NCBI RefSeq assembly: GCF_029892105.1
Contig: NZ_JARZAJ010000018.1
Span: 1-64,000 of the forward strand
Direction of reading: 5' to 3'
From: Kitasatospora sp. GP82
Lineage (GTDB): Bacteria; Actinomycetota; Actinomycetes; Streptomycetales; Streptomycetaceae
DNA: 64,000 bases
The position numbers and the translations under genes are program-made. The notes beneath the pieces were generated by a model. It made no database searches, was not told the DNA's origin, and was given only the letters and a program-made list of their open reading frames with translations. Positions 7,462-16,609 of the stretch are shown here, one piece after another; the stretch's first letter is position 1, and every line of letters begins with the position of its first letter.

Positions 7462-9642
7462 TCAACGACGGCCTGCGGGCTCCCGGTCGTCCTCGTACGG
7501 GACCGCGGCCTGCGGGGCCGGGGCGCCGTGCCCGGACATCGCACCGTGGCCCGGCCACCATGCGGCGCGGCCGAGCAGCGCGGTGAGCGCCGGGGTGAAG
7601 AAGAGCGCCATCACGAAGGCCGCCACGGCGATGCCGAAGGCGATCGAGAAGCCGATCTCACTGAACAGGACGTTGCCCGCCAGCATGAAGGTGGCGAAGG
7701 ACGCCGCCAGGATGAAGCCGGCCGCACCGACGGTCGGCCCGCCGTGGCGGATCGCCTCGGCCGCCGCCTCACGCGGCGAGCGCCCCTCGGCGGCCTCCTC
7801 GCGAAGTCGGGCGACCATCAGGATGTTGTAGTCGGTACCGATCGCCACCACGAAGAGGTAGATGAAGATCGGCAGCATGAACATCAGGCCCGGCTGGCTC
7901 TCGAAGTGCTGGAAGACCAGGCTGGTGGCACCGAGCGTGGCGCCGAAGCCGAGACCCACCGAGGCCATCAGGTACCAGGGGGCGACGATGCTGCGCAGCA
8001 GCAGGCCGAGGATCAGCATGATCAGCAGCCCGGCGATCGGGAAGACCAGCTTGTAGTCGTGCGCCATCGCCGTGTTGATGTCCTTGTACACGGAGGTGAT
8101 GCCGCCGACGTACGCCTTGGTGTCGGCCGGGGCGTCAGCGTGGGCGGTGGTCCGGAGCTTGCCCATGGTGTCGATGGCCGCGTTGCTGGCGGGGTCGTCC
8201 TTGAGGAGGACGGTGAAGTCCGCCGTGGTGCCGTCCTTGCTCAGCTGCGGCTTCGGCTGGACCTGGGCGACACCCGGGACCTCGGCGAGCTTGCCCGCGT
8301 AGGTCGTCAGTGCGCCCGCGTCGAGCTTGGCACCGTCGGTGGTGCTGGTGAGGTAGATGTGGCTCGGGTCCGCCGCGCCCGCCGAGAAGGCGTCCATCAG
8401 CTTGGTCTGGACGACCATGGACTCCTTGTCCTTCGGCATCGAGCTGCCGGCCAGGTCGAAGGTGCCCTTGTAGCCGAGGGCGGCCAGGGTGAGGGCGAGC
8501 AGGATGCCACCGGAGACGGCGGCCACCATGGCCGGGCGGCGCTGGACCATCTTGCCGAGGGCCTTGAAGCGGGCGCCCGCGGGCTCCTGCATCCACTTCT
8601 TGCCGGGCCAGAACAGCCCCTTGGCGGGAATCACCGAGAGCACGGCGGGCACCAGGGTGACGGAGGCTATCGCGGTGGTGACGACCGCGATGGCCAGCGC
8701 CGGGCCGAGTGCCTTGAACATGCCGAGGCTGGAGAGCACCAGCACCGCGAAGGCGGCGGTCACGGCACCGGCGGCGGAGGTGATCGCCTCGCCGACCCGG
8801 CCGACCGCGTTGGCCACGGCCGTCTTCCGGTCCTCACCGGCCCGCAGCCGCTCGCGGTAGCGGAACATCAGGAAGAGGAAGTAGTCGGTGCCGACACCGA
8901 GCAGCACCACGATCAGGATCGCCGACATGGTGTTGTCGGCCTTCAGCCCGAAGAGCTTGGTGGCGTAGTTGATGAGGCCGTTGGCCGTCGGCGAGACCAC
9001 CACCATGATCAGCAGCAGCGGCGCCAGCGCGATCAGGATGCTGCGGAAGATGATCGCGAGGATCAGCAGGATCAGGACGAAGCTGCCCATCCCGATCAGG
9101 AGGTTGGCAAGACCCGAGGAGTCCTTCGCGTCGAGGTTCGCCGCCGCCGGGCCACCGACCCGGTACTTCAGTGCCGAACCGTCGGTGAGCTTGGCGCCCT
9201 CCTCGCGCAGCGCCTTGGCGGCATCGGCGGCCTCGGGCTTCTGCATCACGGTCTTGTCGATCGCGACCATGGACAGCGCGTACTTGCCGTCCTTGGAGAT
9301 GCTCTGCGGGCCGACCGGGATGACCTTCTCGACATCCTTGATGTGCTTGTCGGCGAGGCCCTGGACCACCTTGTTCATAGTGGTCTGGTCGGCCGCGTCC
9401 AGCTTGCCGCCGTCGGAGCGCTCGAAGAGCAGCATGGCGCCGGGGGTGAAGTTGGCCGGGAAGGCCTTCTCCTGCAACTGGGAGGCCTGGATGGACTCGT
9501 AGTGCTTGGGCAGGAAGGCGCTCTCGTCGTTCTGCGCGGTGACGGTCGGCGCGGTCATGGCGATCGCGATCATGCCGACCACCCAGGCGGCGATCACCCA
9601 CCACGCCCGCCTGACGACGAATTGTCCAATTCGGTGGAACAT
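7462..9642 (-). CDS. MMPL family transporter (RND superfamily)
   Basis: A 726-residue polytopic membrane protein with two repeats of one membrane segment, a large extracytoplasmic loop and about five further segments. MMPL hallmarks are GVGTDYFLFLMFRYRERL in repeat 1 and the matching GTDYNILMVARLREE in repeat 2. Actinobacterial MMPL proteins export lipids, siderophores or drugs using the proton gradient. ATG 9642 has GGAGG ten bases upstream. It is monocistronic. The promoter region carries an inverted repeat at 9739-9783 that could be a repressor site, but no regulator gene is adjacent. Confidence 0.92.
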   Translation of the reverse strand: MFHRIGQFVVRRAWWVIAAWVVGMIAIAMTAPTVTAQNDESAFLPKHYESIQASQLQEKAFPANFTPGAMLLFERSDGGKLDAADQTTMNKVVQGLADKHIKDVEKVIPVGPQSISKDGKYALSMVAIDKTVMQKPEAADAAKALREEGAKLTDGSALKYRVGGPAAANLDAKDSSGLANLLIGMGSFVLILLILAIIFRSILIALAPLLLIMVVVSPTANGLINYATKLFGLKADNTMSAILIVVLLGVGTDYFLFLMFRYRERLRAGEDRKTAVANAVGRVGEAITSAAGAVTAAFAVLVLSSLGMFKALGPALAIAVVTTAIASVTLVPAVLSVIPAKGLFWPGKKWMQEPAGARFKALGKMVQRRPAMVAAVSGGILLALTLAALGYKGTFDLAGSSMPKDKESMVVQTKLMDAFSAGAADPSHIYLTSTTDGAKLDAGALTTYAGKLAEVPGVAQVQPKPQLSKDGTTADFTVLLKDDPASNAAIDTMGKLRTTAHADAPADTKAYVGGITSVYKDINTAMAHDYKLVFPIAGLLIMLILGLLLRSIVAPWYLMASVGLGFGATLGATSLVFQHFESQPGLMFMLPIFIYLFVVAIGTDYNILMVARLREEAAEGRSPREAAAEAIRHGGPTVGAAGFILAASFATFMLAGNVLFSEIGFSIAFGIAVAAFVMALFFTPALTALLGRAAWWPGHGAMSGHGAPAPQAAVPYEDDREPAGRR

Positions 9643-9738
9643 GCTCGTAGTGCCTCCTGGGCATGGTTCACCGCAGCCCTTGGGGGACGGGACACCGGGC
9701 GACGGTAGGACCGGGGCAGAGCATGGCTCTAGCCGGTC

Positions 9739-9783
9739 GGCAGGTAAGTATCTGTGAACATCCTACGAGACCTTACTTGCCGC
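9739..9783. promoter_or_regulatory. Inverted repeat in the MMPL promoter region
   Basis: CGGCAGGTAAG (9739-9749) and CTTACTTGCCG (9773-9783) are inverted copies with one mismatch and a 23-bp spacer. On the minus strand the interval contains TAGGAT, usable as -10, so a dimeric repressor of the TetR type could bind here. A hairpin is the alternative reading. Confidence 0.4.
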
Positions 9784-9936
9784 CCGGCAAGTGGGTTCCG
9801 CTGGATCGTGCCCCCTGGGGGCCTCGAACCGGCCCCGCTCCATCCTCGCCCGAGGACCCCCTCCGGCACCTCGTGCTCCGGGTGGAGATGCCTCCCCCTC
9901 AGGGTGGACCCGCCCCCTCCCTGAAGAAGGAGAACC

Positions 9937-9950
9937 ACTCCTTAAGGAGT
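9937..9950. promoter_or_regulatory. 14-bp perfect palindrome in the 9.64-10.07 kb gap
   Basis: ACTCCTTAAGGAGT is a perfect palindrome, A/T-rich for this genome, 121 bp upstream of the APH-like gene. Apart from this and the repeat at 9739-9783, nothing recognisable is seen in the 428-bp gap 9643-10070. Confidence 0.35.
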
Positions 9951-10070
9951 AGGGATATCCCCTCAGCGCCCTCGGACCCACCAACTCGCGGCTCGCCACC
10001 TGCGGCTTTCCCGGGGCCCTGCAGTGCGGTCCTGAGCGGGCGACGACATTGCCCCGAAGGCGTCTGGGTC

Positions 10071-10967
10071 ATGATTCACTCCGTGACCACCTTCGACGAA
10101 GCACGCGCCCGGGCCCTGCTCACCGCCGCCTGCGCGGCGGCCCGGCTGCCCGCACCGCTGGACGCCCGACTGCTGGCCCTCGGCGAGAACGCCGTCTTCG
10201 ACCTCCAGGACCCGGCCGTGGTGGCCAAGGTCGGGCGCGGCCCCGAACTCGCCGAGCGCAGCCACCGCGAACTGGCCGTCGCCGAATGGCTCGCCGGGCA
10301 GGGCGTGCAGGTGGTCCGGCCGTACCTGCCCGAGCCCACCCTCGCGAACGGACACCCCGTCACCTTCTGGCACCGGCTCGCCCCCGCGGTCCGTCCGGCC
10401 AGGCCCGCCGATCTGGCACCACTGCTGCACGCCCTGCACCGGCTGCCCGCACCGCCCTTCGCACTCGGCCGCCGCGATCTGCTCGCCCCGGTCGAGCGCT
10501 GGCTGGCGAGTGCCGAAGGTCACATCGACCCGGCCGACGTCGCCTTCCTGCGCGACCGCAAGGCCGAGTTCGCCGCCGCGATCGAGCAGCTCGACCCGCA
10601 GCTGCCGCCCGGCGTGATCCACGGCGACGCCCTGCCGCGCAACGTCCACCTCACGGCCGAGGGCCCCGTCCTGCTCGATCTGGAGAACGTCTCCATTGAC
10701 CTGCGCGAACACGATCTGGTGGTGCTCGCCCTCAGCCACGACCGCTACGGCGTGCCCGCCGAGGAGTACCTCGCCTTCACCACCGCCTACGGCTGGGACG
10801 TCCGCGACTGGTCCGGCTTCCCCGTGCTCCGCGGTGCCCGGGAAACCGCCAGCGCCGCCTGGGTCGCCCAGCAGGTTCCCGGCAATCCGGCAGCCCTCGC
10901 CGAGTTCCGCCGCCGCGTACACTCGCTTTGGGGCGGGCAGTACGCAGTGCGCTGGTTTCCCTTCTGA
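10071..10967 (+). CDS. Aminoglycoside phosphotransferase (APH) family kinase-like protein
   Basis: A 298-residue small-molecule kinase fold. The catalytic loop is VIHGDALPRNVHL (HGDxxxxN) and the metal-binding segment is LLDLENV. The nucleotide-binding lysine is probably in DPAVVAKVGRG. The family phosphorylates aminoglycosides, choline, homoserine or fructosamines; the substrate cannot be told from sequence, and resistance should not be assumed. ATG 10071 is taken as the start; GTG 10083 is close by, and neither has a clear ribosome site. The open frame extending back to 9663 is not supported as coding. Confidence 0.78.
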   Translation: MIHSVTTFDEARARALLTAACAAARLPAPLDARLLALGENAVFDLQDPAVVAKVGRGPELAERSHRELAVAEWLAGQGVQVVRPYLPEPTLANGHPVTFWHRLAPAVRPARPADLAPLLHALHRLPAPPFALGRRDLLAPVERWLASAEGHIDPADVAFLRDRKAEFAAAIEQLDPQLPPGVIHGDALPRNVHLTAEGPVLLDLENVSIDLREHDLVVLALSHDRYGVPAEEYLAFTTAYGWDVRDWSGFPVLRGARETASAAWVAQQVPGNPAALAEFRRRVHSLWGGQYAVRWFPF

Positions 10968-11080
10968 CTCAAGGGTCGTCCTCGTACGCACCTACGGAAC
11001 CGCACCCCCGCTTCGGGCGTCGTACCGACTGCCGCCCGCAAACTTCCGGGCCGCCAGTACGACGTCAGGAGCCGTTGCCC

Positions 11081-12040
11081 ATGCGGATACCCAACCCCCG
11101 GTCACGTCTCACGCACACCCTCGGTTACGGCTTGGCGGCGCTGCTCGCGCCCGCGCTGGTCGCCGGCTGCGGGCCCACCGAGACCCACGCCACAGCCCCG
11201 GCCGCCACTTCGGCCGCGCCCCACACCTCTGCGGCGCCCTCGTCCGGTACAGCGGCTGCCACACCCGCCGCCGCCCCGGGCACACCCTCGACCGGCGCGA
11301 CCTCCTCGACGCCGAGCCCCACCGCGAGCAACACGTCGAGCACCGACCCGGGTCCGACCCCGAGCTCGACGCCGAGCCCGAGCCCGAGTTCCGCACCGGC
11401 CGCGAGCTCGACGCCCGCGCCGCCGCCGGCGTCGGGCACCCCGACCTCGATCGTCCGCGGCACCGCCTCCGGCGGCCGCACGGTCGCGCTCACCTTCGAC
11501 GACGGCCCCGGGCCCGCGACCGACCAGATACTCGACCTGCTCGCCAAGTACGACGCGCACGCCACGTTCTGCCAGATCGGCCCGCAGGCCACCGCCAGGC
11601 CCGCCACCGTCAAGCGCATCCTGGCCGAGGGGCACCGGCTCTGCGACCACACCGTCGACCACCCGCAGCCGATGCGCACCCTGCCGCACGACCGGCAGGT
11701 GTTCGAGATCACCGCCGCGAAGGACATGATCACCAAGGCGGGCGGCACGGGCACCAAGGTCTCCTGGTTCCGCGCACCCGGCGGGGACTTCAGCTCCGAG
11801 AACGAGCTGATCGCCGCCCAGAACGGTATGCGCCCGCTGGGCTGGTCCGTCGACCCCCGCGACTGGGCCCGCCCCGGAGCCGCCGCGATCGTCGCCAACG
11901 TGGAGCACAACCTCAAGCCCGGCGGCGTGGTCCTGATGCACGACGGCGGCGGCGACCGCAGCCAGACCGTCGCAGCCCTGCGCCAACTGCTCCCCTGGCT
12001 GACCGCCCAGGGCTACACCTTCGACTTCCCCGCCTGCTGA
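11081..12040 (+). CDS. Secreted polysaccharide deacetylase lipoprotein (NodB domain, CE4)
   Basis: A 319-residue lipoprotein. The signal peptide ends in lipobox LVAGC, followed by about 85 residues of Ala/Ser/Thr/Pro linker. The NodB domain begins at RTVALTFDDGPGP (catalytic Asp pair), with metal histidines in CDHTVDHPQPM, the FRAPGGDFS motif, and LMHDGGG near the C-terminus. CE4 enzymes remove acetyl groups from chitin, peptidoglycan or similar polymers; the lipid anchor and linker suggest action in or on the cell wall. ATG 11081 has AGGAG nine bases upstream, and the 51 in-frame codons before it lack coding character. Confidence 0.9.
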   Translation: MRIPNPRSRLTHTLGYGLAALLAPALVAGCGPTETHATAPAATSAAPHTSAAPSSGTAAATPAAAPGTPSTGATSSTPSPTASNTSSTDPGPTPSSTPSPSPSSAPAASSTPAPPPASGTPTSIVRGTASGGRTVALTFDDGPGPATDQILDLLAKYDAHATFCQIGPQATARPATVKRILAEGHRLCDHTVDHPQPMRTLPHDRQVFEITAAKDMITKAGGTGTKVSWFRAPGGDFSSENELIAAQNGMRPLGWSVDPRDWARPGAAAIVANVEHNLKPGGVVLMHDGGGDRSQTVAALRQLLPWLTAQGYTFDFPAC

Positions 12041-12078
12041 CAACATCCCGGGGCCGAGAAACGGCACCCACCTCGCAC

Positions 12079-12338
12079 CATGCAACTCCCAGGGGCCCGA
12101 GGAACCGCGCCCACATCGGCCATGCAACTCCCAGGGGCCCGAGGAACTGCACCCACAGCGACCATGCGCTGTCCAGGGGCACGGGGAACTGCGCGAGAAA
12201 CCCCGCACGCTCGTAGGGGGTTGTTCGCGCAGTTCCCCGCGCCGCCTCTGGGAAGTTGCATGGCTGATGGCCGAGTGAGCCTGCGGCTCCGGAAGGGTTG
12301 AGCGCGCAGTTCCCCGCGCCCGCTGGGGAGTTGCATGG
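12079..12338. repeat. Cluster of direct and inverted copies of a dispersed intergenic repeat
   Basis: Three direct copies with a 42-bp period begin CATGC at 12079, 12121 and 12163 and contain a CCAGGGGC..GGGGAACTGCGC type core. Two inverted copies follow at about 12224-12262 and 12302-12338, ending GGGAAGTTGCATGG and GGGGAGTTGCATGG. The set can fold into long hairpins. It fills the gap between convergent genes (12041-12357), so a bidirectional terminator role is likely; no gene is seen in it. Confidence 0.8.
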
Positions 12339-12357
12339 CTGGCGGCCGACGGGGCGC

Positions 12358-13059
12358 CTAGCGCAGCGGCCAGCGCGGGTCGATCACCGCCTCCGCGTCC
12401 TTGCCCCTGCGGAGCCAGTCCTGGAGGCCCTCGGCCCAGTCGCGGTGCCAGTCGATCTGGCGTTCGTGCAGCTGCTCAGGCGTCAGGTCGCCGACCTGGG
12501 CGGGGTAGCGCTCGCCGAGGGCGACCGCGACGCGGATCGCGGCCAGGGCGTCGCTGCCCGCCTCGTGGGCGTCGGCCAGCTCGACCCCGTACACCTCGCA
12601 GACGTGCTGGAGGGTGCGCGAGCCCCGGCGGTAGCGGTCCACCGAACGGTCGATCACCAGGGCGTCCACCACCGGGCCGACGCTGCCGCCCAGCCGCTCG
12701 GCCAGGCCCGGACGGCCGTGGCGGCGCAGCTCGGCGTCGAGCAGCGAGAGGTCGAAGGGCGCGTTGAAGGCGACCACCGGACGCCCGAGCGCCAGGCGCT
12801 CGCAGAGCGCGGTGGCTATCTCCTCGATCGCCTCCGCCGCCGGGCGGCCGTGGGCGCGGACCTGCTCGTCGGTGATGCCGTGGATCGCGGCGGCCTCGGC
12901 CGGGATCGGCACGCCGGGGTCGACCAGCCAGCCGAAGGACCGCTCGGCCCGGCCGCCGAGGGTGTCCACCAGGGCGGCGGTGACGATCCGTGAGTGTGCC
13001 GGATCGGTGCCCGTGGTCTCCAGGTCGAAGCCGACCAGTGGCTCCTTCCACCAGCTCAT
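12358..13059 (-). CDS. 3'-5' exonuclease, DEDDh family (DNA Pol III epsilon-like)
   Basis: A 233-residue exonuclease with all three motifs: Exo I GFDLETTG, Exo II FNAPFDLSLLDAEL and Exo IIIe HEAGSDALAA (His, five residues, Asp). These ligands bind two metal ions and hydrolyse single-stranded 3' ends. It resembles free-standing DnaQ-like exonucleases more than a polymerase-bound epsilon subunit, since there is no obvious C-terminal polymerase-binding segment beyond DWLRRGKDAEAVIDP. ATG 13059 has GGAAGGA eight bases upstream. The much longer open frame back to 14598 is only the antisense-like readthrough of the efeB region. Confidence 0.9.
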   Translation of the reverse strand: MSWWKEPLVGFDLETTGTDPAHSRIVTAALVDTLGGRAERSFGWLVDPGVPIPAEAAAIHGITDEQVRAHGRPAAEAIEEIATALCERLALGRPVVAFNAPFDLSLLDAELRRHGRPGLAERLGGSVGPVVDALVIDRSVDRYRRGSRTLQHVCEVYGVELADAHEAGSDALAAIRVAVALGERYPAQVGDLTPEQLHERQIDWHRDWAEGLQDWLRRGKDAEAVIDPRWPLR

Positions 13060-13241
13060 CTGGGGTGTCCTTCCGTCCGTTCGCCGTGATGTGCACCCCA
13101 TCATCGCGGGTGCCTGTGACAGCCAGGACACGACGCAGCCCCGGTACTGTCGTACCGGGGCCGGGTCAGGTGTCGCACACGCGATCAGCGGTGCCCCTGA
13201 GGGAGTCGTTCCACAGAAACGATTCTTCGTGCCTGGCCTGG

Positions 13242-14528
13242 TCAGACAGAAGTGAAGAGTCCGCGTCCGAGCCAGTCCGAGCTGTCCTGCACTCCGGGCA
13301 GCGCGAAGAAGTAGCCGCCGCCGGTGGGCGAGATGTAGTCGACCAGCGGCTCGTCGATCAGACGGGTCTGGGTGGCCTCGAACTGGCGGACCACGTCCTG
13401 CTGGTAGCAGCAGAAGGCCAGGCCCATGTCGAGGTTGCCGACGCTGTCGATGCCCCGGTCGTAGTTGAAGCCGCGGCGCAGGATCCGCGATTCCTCGCTC
13501 TGGTCGGTGCGCGGGTTGGCGAGCCGGATGTGGGCGGTCATCGGGATGACCGTGCCCTTGGGGTCCTTGGCGTAGTCCGGCGTGTCGGTCTCCTTGGCAC
13601 CGTCCAGCGGAGCGCCGGTGTCCTTGCGGCGGCCGAACATCTTCTCCTGCTCGGCGAGCGAGACCCGGTCCCAGAACTCGACCAGCATCCGGATGATCCT
13701 GATGACCTGGTAGCTGCCGCCGACCGCCCAGGCGGGTTCGCCCATGCCGTCGGTGACCCAGACCAGCTTGTCCATCGCCCGGGAGGAGGTGGTGTCCGGG
13801 TTGGCGATGCCGTCCTTGAAACCGAGCAGGTTGCGCTGGGCACCGTCGGGTCGGCCGGGGCTCTGGAACCCGTCGATCCGCCACTTGATCTGCATCGCAC
13901 CCCGGGTGTGCCGGGCGATGTCGCGCAGTGCGTGCAGCACGGTGTCCTGGCTGTCCGCGCAGATCTGCAGCGAGAGGTCCCCGTGCAGCTCGGCGGCCTG
14001 AAGGTTGTCGTTGGGGAAGGTCTTCATCGGGTTCAGCTTGACGGGCTTGGCCTTGGCCAGACCGAAGCGGCCGTCGAAGAGCGAGGCGCCGACGCCGACG
14101 GTGACGGTCAGGTTGTCGGTCGGCAGCACCGGGCCGAGGATCCCGCTGTCCGAGGGCGGCGCGCCGACGCCGAGGTTCGACGGGGTGCCGCCTGCGGTGA
14201 GGAGGCGGATCCGGTCGGTCAGGGTGTGGAACAGGTCCTCCAGCGCCTTGCGGTCCTGGGCGACGACGTCGCAGGAGACGAAGATCGCGTAACCGGGGGC
14301 GGGGGTGGTGATGCCGGCCTGGTGGGACCCGTGGAAGGAGACGGTCCCGGTCTTGCCCCGGTTCTGGCTGTCGGCGGTGGCCGGGGCGGCGCCGAGGGCG
14401 AGCGCACCCCCGGCGACCGCGGCTGCCCCGGCGCCCGCGCCGAGCGCGGCCTTGACGAAGCTGCGGCGGTCCGAGCCGCCCCCGAAGCCGAAGGGGCAGG
14501 AGCCGGTGGCGGAGGTCTGGTCGGGCAT
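13242..14528 (-). CDS. efeB: Deferrochelatase/DyP-type peroxidase EfeB, Tat-exported
   Basis: A 428-residue heme peroxidase. The N-terminus has a twin-arginine motif DRRSFVKAALG followed by a long Ala/Gly hydrophobic stretch, so it is exported folded. The DyP signature GxxDG is present as GFKDGIANP, with conserved RRGFNYDRG and the C-terminal FALPG block. EfeB is the third component of the EfeUOB iron uptake system and has been reported to oxidise ferrous iron or release iron from heme. The start ATG overlaps the stop of the efeUO gene by one base (TGATG), so the two are translationally coupled and share the iron-controlled promoter upstream of efeUO. Confidence 0.93.
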   Translation of the reverse strand: MPDQTSATGSCPFGFGGGSDRRSFVKAALGAGAGAAAVAGGALALGAAPATADSQNRGKTGTVSFHGSHQAGITTPAPGYAIFVSCDVVAQDRKALEDLFHTLTDRIRLLTAGGTPSNLGVGAPPSDSGILGPVLPTDNLTVTVGVGASLFDGRFGLAKAKPVKLNPMKTFPNDNLQAAELHGDLSLQICADSQDTVLHALRDIARHTRGAMQIKWRIDGFQSPGRPDGAQRNLLGFKDGIANPDTTSSRAMDKLVWVTDGMGEPAWAVGGSYQVIRIIRMLVEFWDRVSLAEQEKMFGRRKDTGAPLDGAKETDTPDYAKDPKGTVIPMTAHIRLANPRTDQSEESRILRRGFNYDRGIDSVGNLDMGLAFCCYQQDVVRQFEATQTRLIDEPLVDYISPTGGGYFFALPGVQDSSDWLGRGLFTSV

Positions 14529-16609
14529 CAGGCGGCCTTCCGGATTTCGAGCAGGGTGGGGACGTTGGCGAGATCTTCGAGCAGCTGCCCTGCGGCACCG
14601 TTGAGCTGACGCCGGGCGGTGGAGTCGAGCTGTTCCACCGGGGTCCAGCTGCCGTCCGGGCGGTGTGCGGCGGTGAGCAGCCCGTTGATTCGGATCATGC
14701 CGGCGTTGACCTTGGCCAGCTGCTCGGGTGCGCGCGACTGGAGGAGCGGCTGAAGGACGGTCAGCAGTTCCTGGGTGCCCGCCACATTGGCCTGGGCGGT
14801 CGCCAGGCTGGTGCCACTGCCCTGGTCGGTGTCGCCGGTGAGCTCGAACTGGAGGGCGTTCTCCAGGATCTCGTGGGTGCGCAGGGGAAGGTCGGTCGGG
14901 TCGAAGTCCTGGGTGGGGAAGGCCTTGCCGAGACCGTCCACATCGGTGACCAGCTGGTCGACGAGGGGGGTCAGGTCGGCGGCGCCCTGGTTGTGCCAGA
15001 GGCCGTACTCCAGGCGGAGGAAGCCGGAGAAGTCCTTGTCCTGCGCCTTGTCGGCCAGTCCGTCGGGGCGGCCGTCGATCTTCTTGTCGAAGTCCGCGAA
15101 GGTGCCGTAGGCGGCGCCCAGCGAGGCGTACTGGGTGTGCGCGGTGAGCCAGTCGGCGCGGGCGGCGTCCAGGTTGCCCGCGTGGATGTCCGACTGGAGC
15201 TGCTGGGTCTGCGTCAGCAGGGTGGCCAGGCCCTTGGTGACGTACGCCTTGTACTGCGTCAGCGGACCGGCGAGGTCGTCCTCGGAGACCGGGACGACGG
15301 CCTTGACGTCGGAGCCCCCGGTGACGTGCACGGCGGCCGAGGTGACGGCCTGTCCGCCGGTCGGGACGCAGCGCCAGGCGTAGTCGCCGGAGCCGATGGT
15401 GGCGGTCAGCGCGCGGGTGGTACCGGGGGCCAGGCCCTCGATCTCGCCGTAGACGGCGCCGTTGGCCGGGTCGACCAGGTAGACCTCGGAGGTCTTGGTG
15501 CCGGTGTTGTGCATCTGGAAGACCTGCTGGCCGGGCTGCGGGGTGGTGAAGCCCTTGCCGCAGTCCTCCTCGGAGACGGCGACGGTCGCGCTGTCGGCGG
15601 GCTTGCCGCCGCTGACGGCGATCACCGCGCCGGCGACCACGGCGGGGACGGCGACCAGTGCGGCCGGGAGCAGCCAGCGCGGCCGGCCGGTCCTGGCGGG
15701 AGCCTCTTCGGCAGCGGCGGCCGGGGTCTGTCCGGTGACCGGCCCGGCAGCGGGCTCGGGCTCGGCAGCCTTGGGCTCGGCCGGCTTGGGCTCGGCGGTC
15801 GCCCGGACGCCCTGGACGAAGAGCGTCATCACGATCGCCAGATAGGCGACGTAGGCCAGCACCTGGAGCACGGTCATGGTGACGGTCAGGTTGAACACGC
15901 CCTGCACCAGGGTGGCGTACCAGGAGCTGGCGTCGAGGTGCTTGCTGAGGTCGAAGGCGTACGAGGTGCCGCCGGGCAGCACGCCCGACTCCTGAAGGTC
16001 GCGCAGGCCGTAGCTGAGGACGCCGGCCGCGATGACTATCAGTACGGCGCCGGTCCAGGTGAAGAACTTGGTGAGGTTGATCTTCAGCACCCGGCGGTAC
16101 AGCGCCCAGCACAGGCCGGTGGCGAGCAGCAGGCCGACGGCCGCGCCGGCCAGCGGACCGGTCGACTCCTGGGCGGTCTGGATGGTGCTCCACAGGAAGA
16201 GCGAGGTCTCCAGGCCCTCCCGGCCGACGGCCAGGAAGCTGGTGAGGACCAGTGTCCCGGCGCCCATGGCGAGTGCGGCGGTGACCTTCTCGCGGATCTC
16301 GGAGGAGAGGTTGCGCGCGGACTTGCGCATCCAGAAGACCATCGCGGTGACGAAGCCGACGGCGATCAGGCTGAGCGTGCCGCCGAAGGCCTCCTGGGTG
16401 GAGCCGGAGAGCTTGGCGGCGGTGAAGGTGAGCACCGAGCCGAAGCTGAGCGCGAGCGCCACGGCGGCCGCCACACCGGTCCAGACCTGGGGCAGCCGGG
16501 CCTTCTGGTCGGAGCGCACCAGGGTGGCGACCAGGATGGAAACGATCAGCCCGGCTTCCAGGCCCTCACGCAGGCCTATCAGAAAGCTGGGAAACGCGTC
16601 GTCCCACAT
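14528..16609 (-). CDS. EfeU-EfeO fusion: FTR1 iron permease plus cupredoxin and M75 domains
   Basis: A 693-residue protein that joins two normally separate proteins. Residues 1-270 are an FTR1/EfeU permease with seven or so membrane segments and both iron motifs REGLE (14-18 and 130-134). Residues 271-310 are a Pro/Glu/Ala linker, then one more membrane segment at 311-333. Residues 335-430 are an EfeO cupredoxin-like domain (VSEEDCGKGF to YAWRCVP). Residues 440-693 are the EfeO M75 domain, with LRLEYGLWHN and the HxxE-type metal motif RTHEILENALQFE (579 on). The layout keeps EfeO tethered outside beside the permease. An iron box lies 90 bp upstream; efeB follows. Confidence 0.92.
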   Translation of the reverse strand: MWDDAFPSFLIGLREGLEAGLIVSILVATLVRSDQKARLPQVWTGVAAAVALALSFGSVLTFTAAKLSGSTQEAFGGTLSLIAVGFVTAMVFWMRKSARNLSSEIREKVTAALAMGAGTLVLTSFLAVGREGLETSLFLWSTIQTAQESTGPLAGAAVGLLLATGLCWALYRRVLKINLTKFFTWTGAVLIVIAAGVLSYGLRDLQESGVLPGGTSYAFDLSKHLDASSWYATLVQGVFNLTVTMTVLQVLAYVAYLAIVMTLFVQGVRATAEPKPAEPKAAEPEPAAGPVTGQTPAAAAEEAPARTGRPRWLLPAALVAVPAVVAGAVIAVSGGKPADSATVAVSEEDCGKGFTTPQPGQQVFQMHNTGTKTSEVYLVDPANGAVYGEIEGLAPGTTRALTATIGSGDYAWRCVPTGGQAVTSAAVHVTGGSDVKAVVPVSEDDLAGPLTQYKAYVTKGLATLLTQTQQLQSDIHAGNLDAARADWLTAHTQYASLGAAYGTFADFDKKIDGRPDGLADKAQDKDFSGFLRLEYGLWHNQGAADLTPLVDQLVTDVDGLGKAFPTQDFDPTDLPLRTHEILENALQFELTGDTDQGSGTSLATAQANVAGTQELLTVLQPLLQSRAPEQLAKVNAGMIRINGLLTAAHRPDGSWTPVEQLDSTARRQLNGAAGQLLEDLANVPTLLEIRKAA

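Noticed and set aside
7528..9708. 726-codon open frame on the plus strand
   Set aside because: Antisense of the MMPL gene; high-GC codon bias keeps the opposite frame open. Composition (His, Gly, Asp, Gln repeats) is that of a shadow frame.
10696..12216. 506-codon open frame on the plus strand
   Set aside because: Out-of-frame with both the APH gene and the deacetylase gene; no motifs and no start signals.
13242..16193. 983-codon open frame on the minus strand
   Set aside because: Only its last 428 codons are EfeB; the rest is an out-of-frame reading of efeUO.
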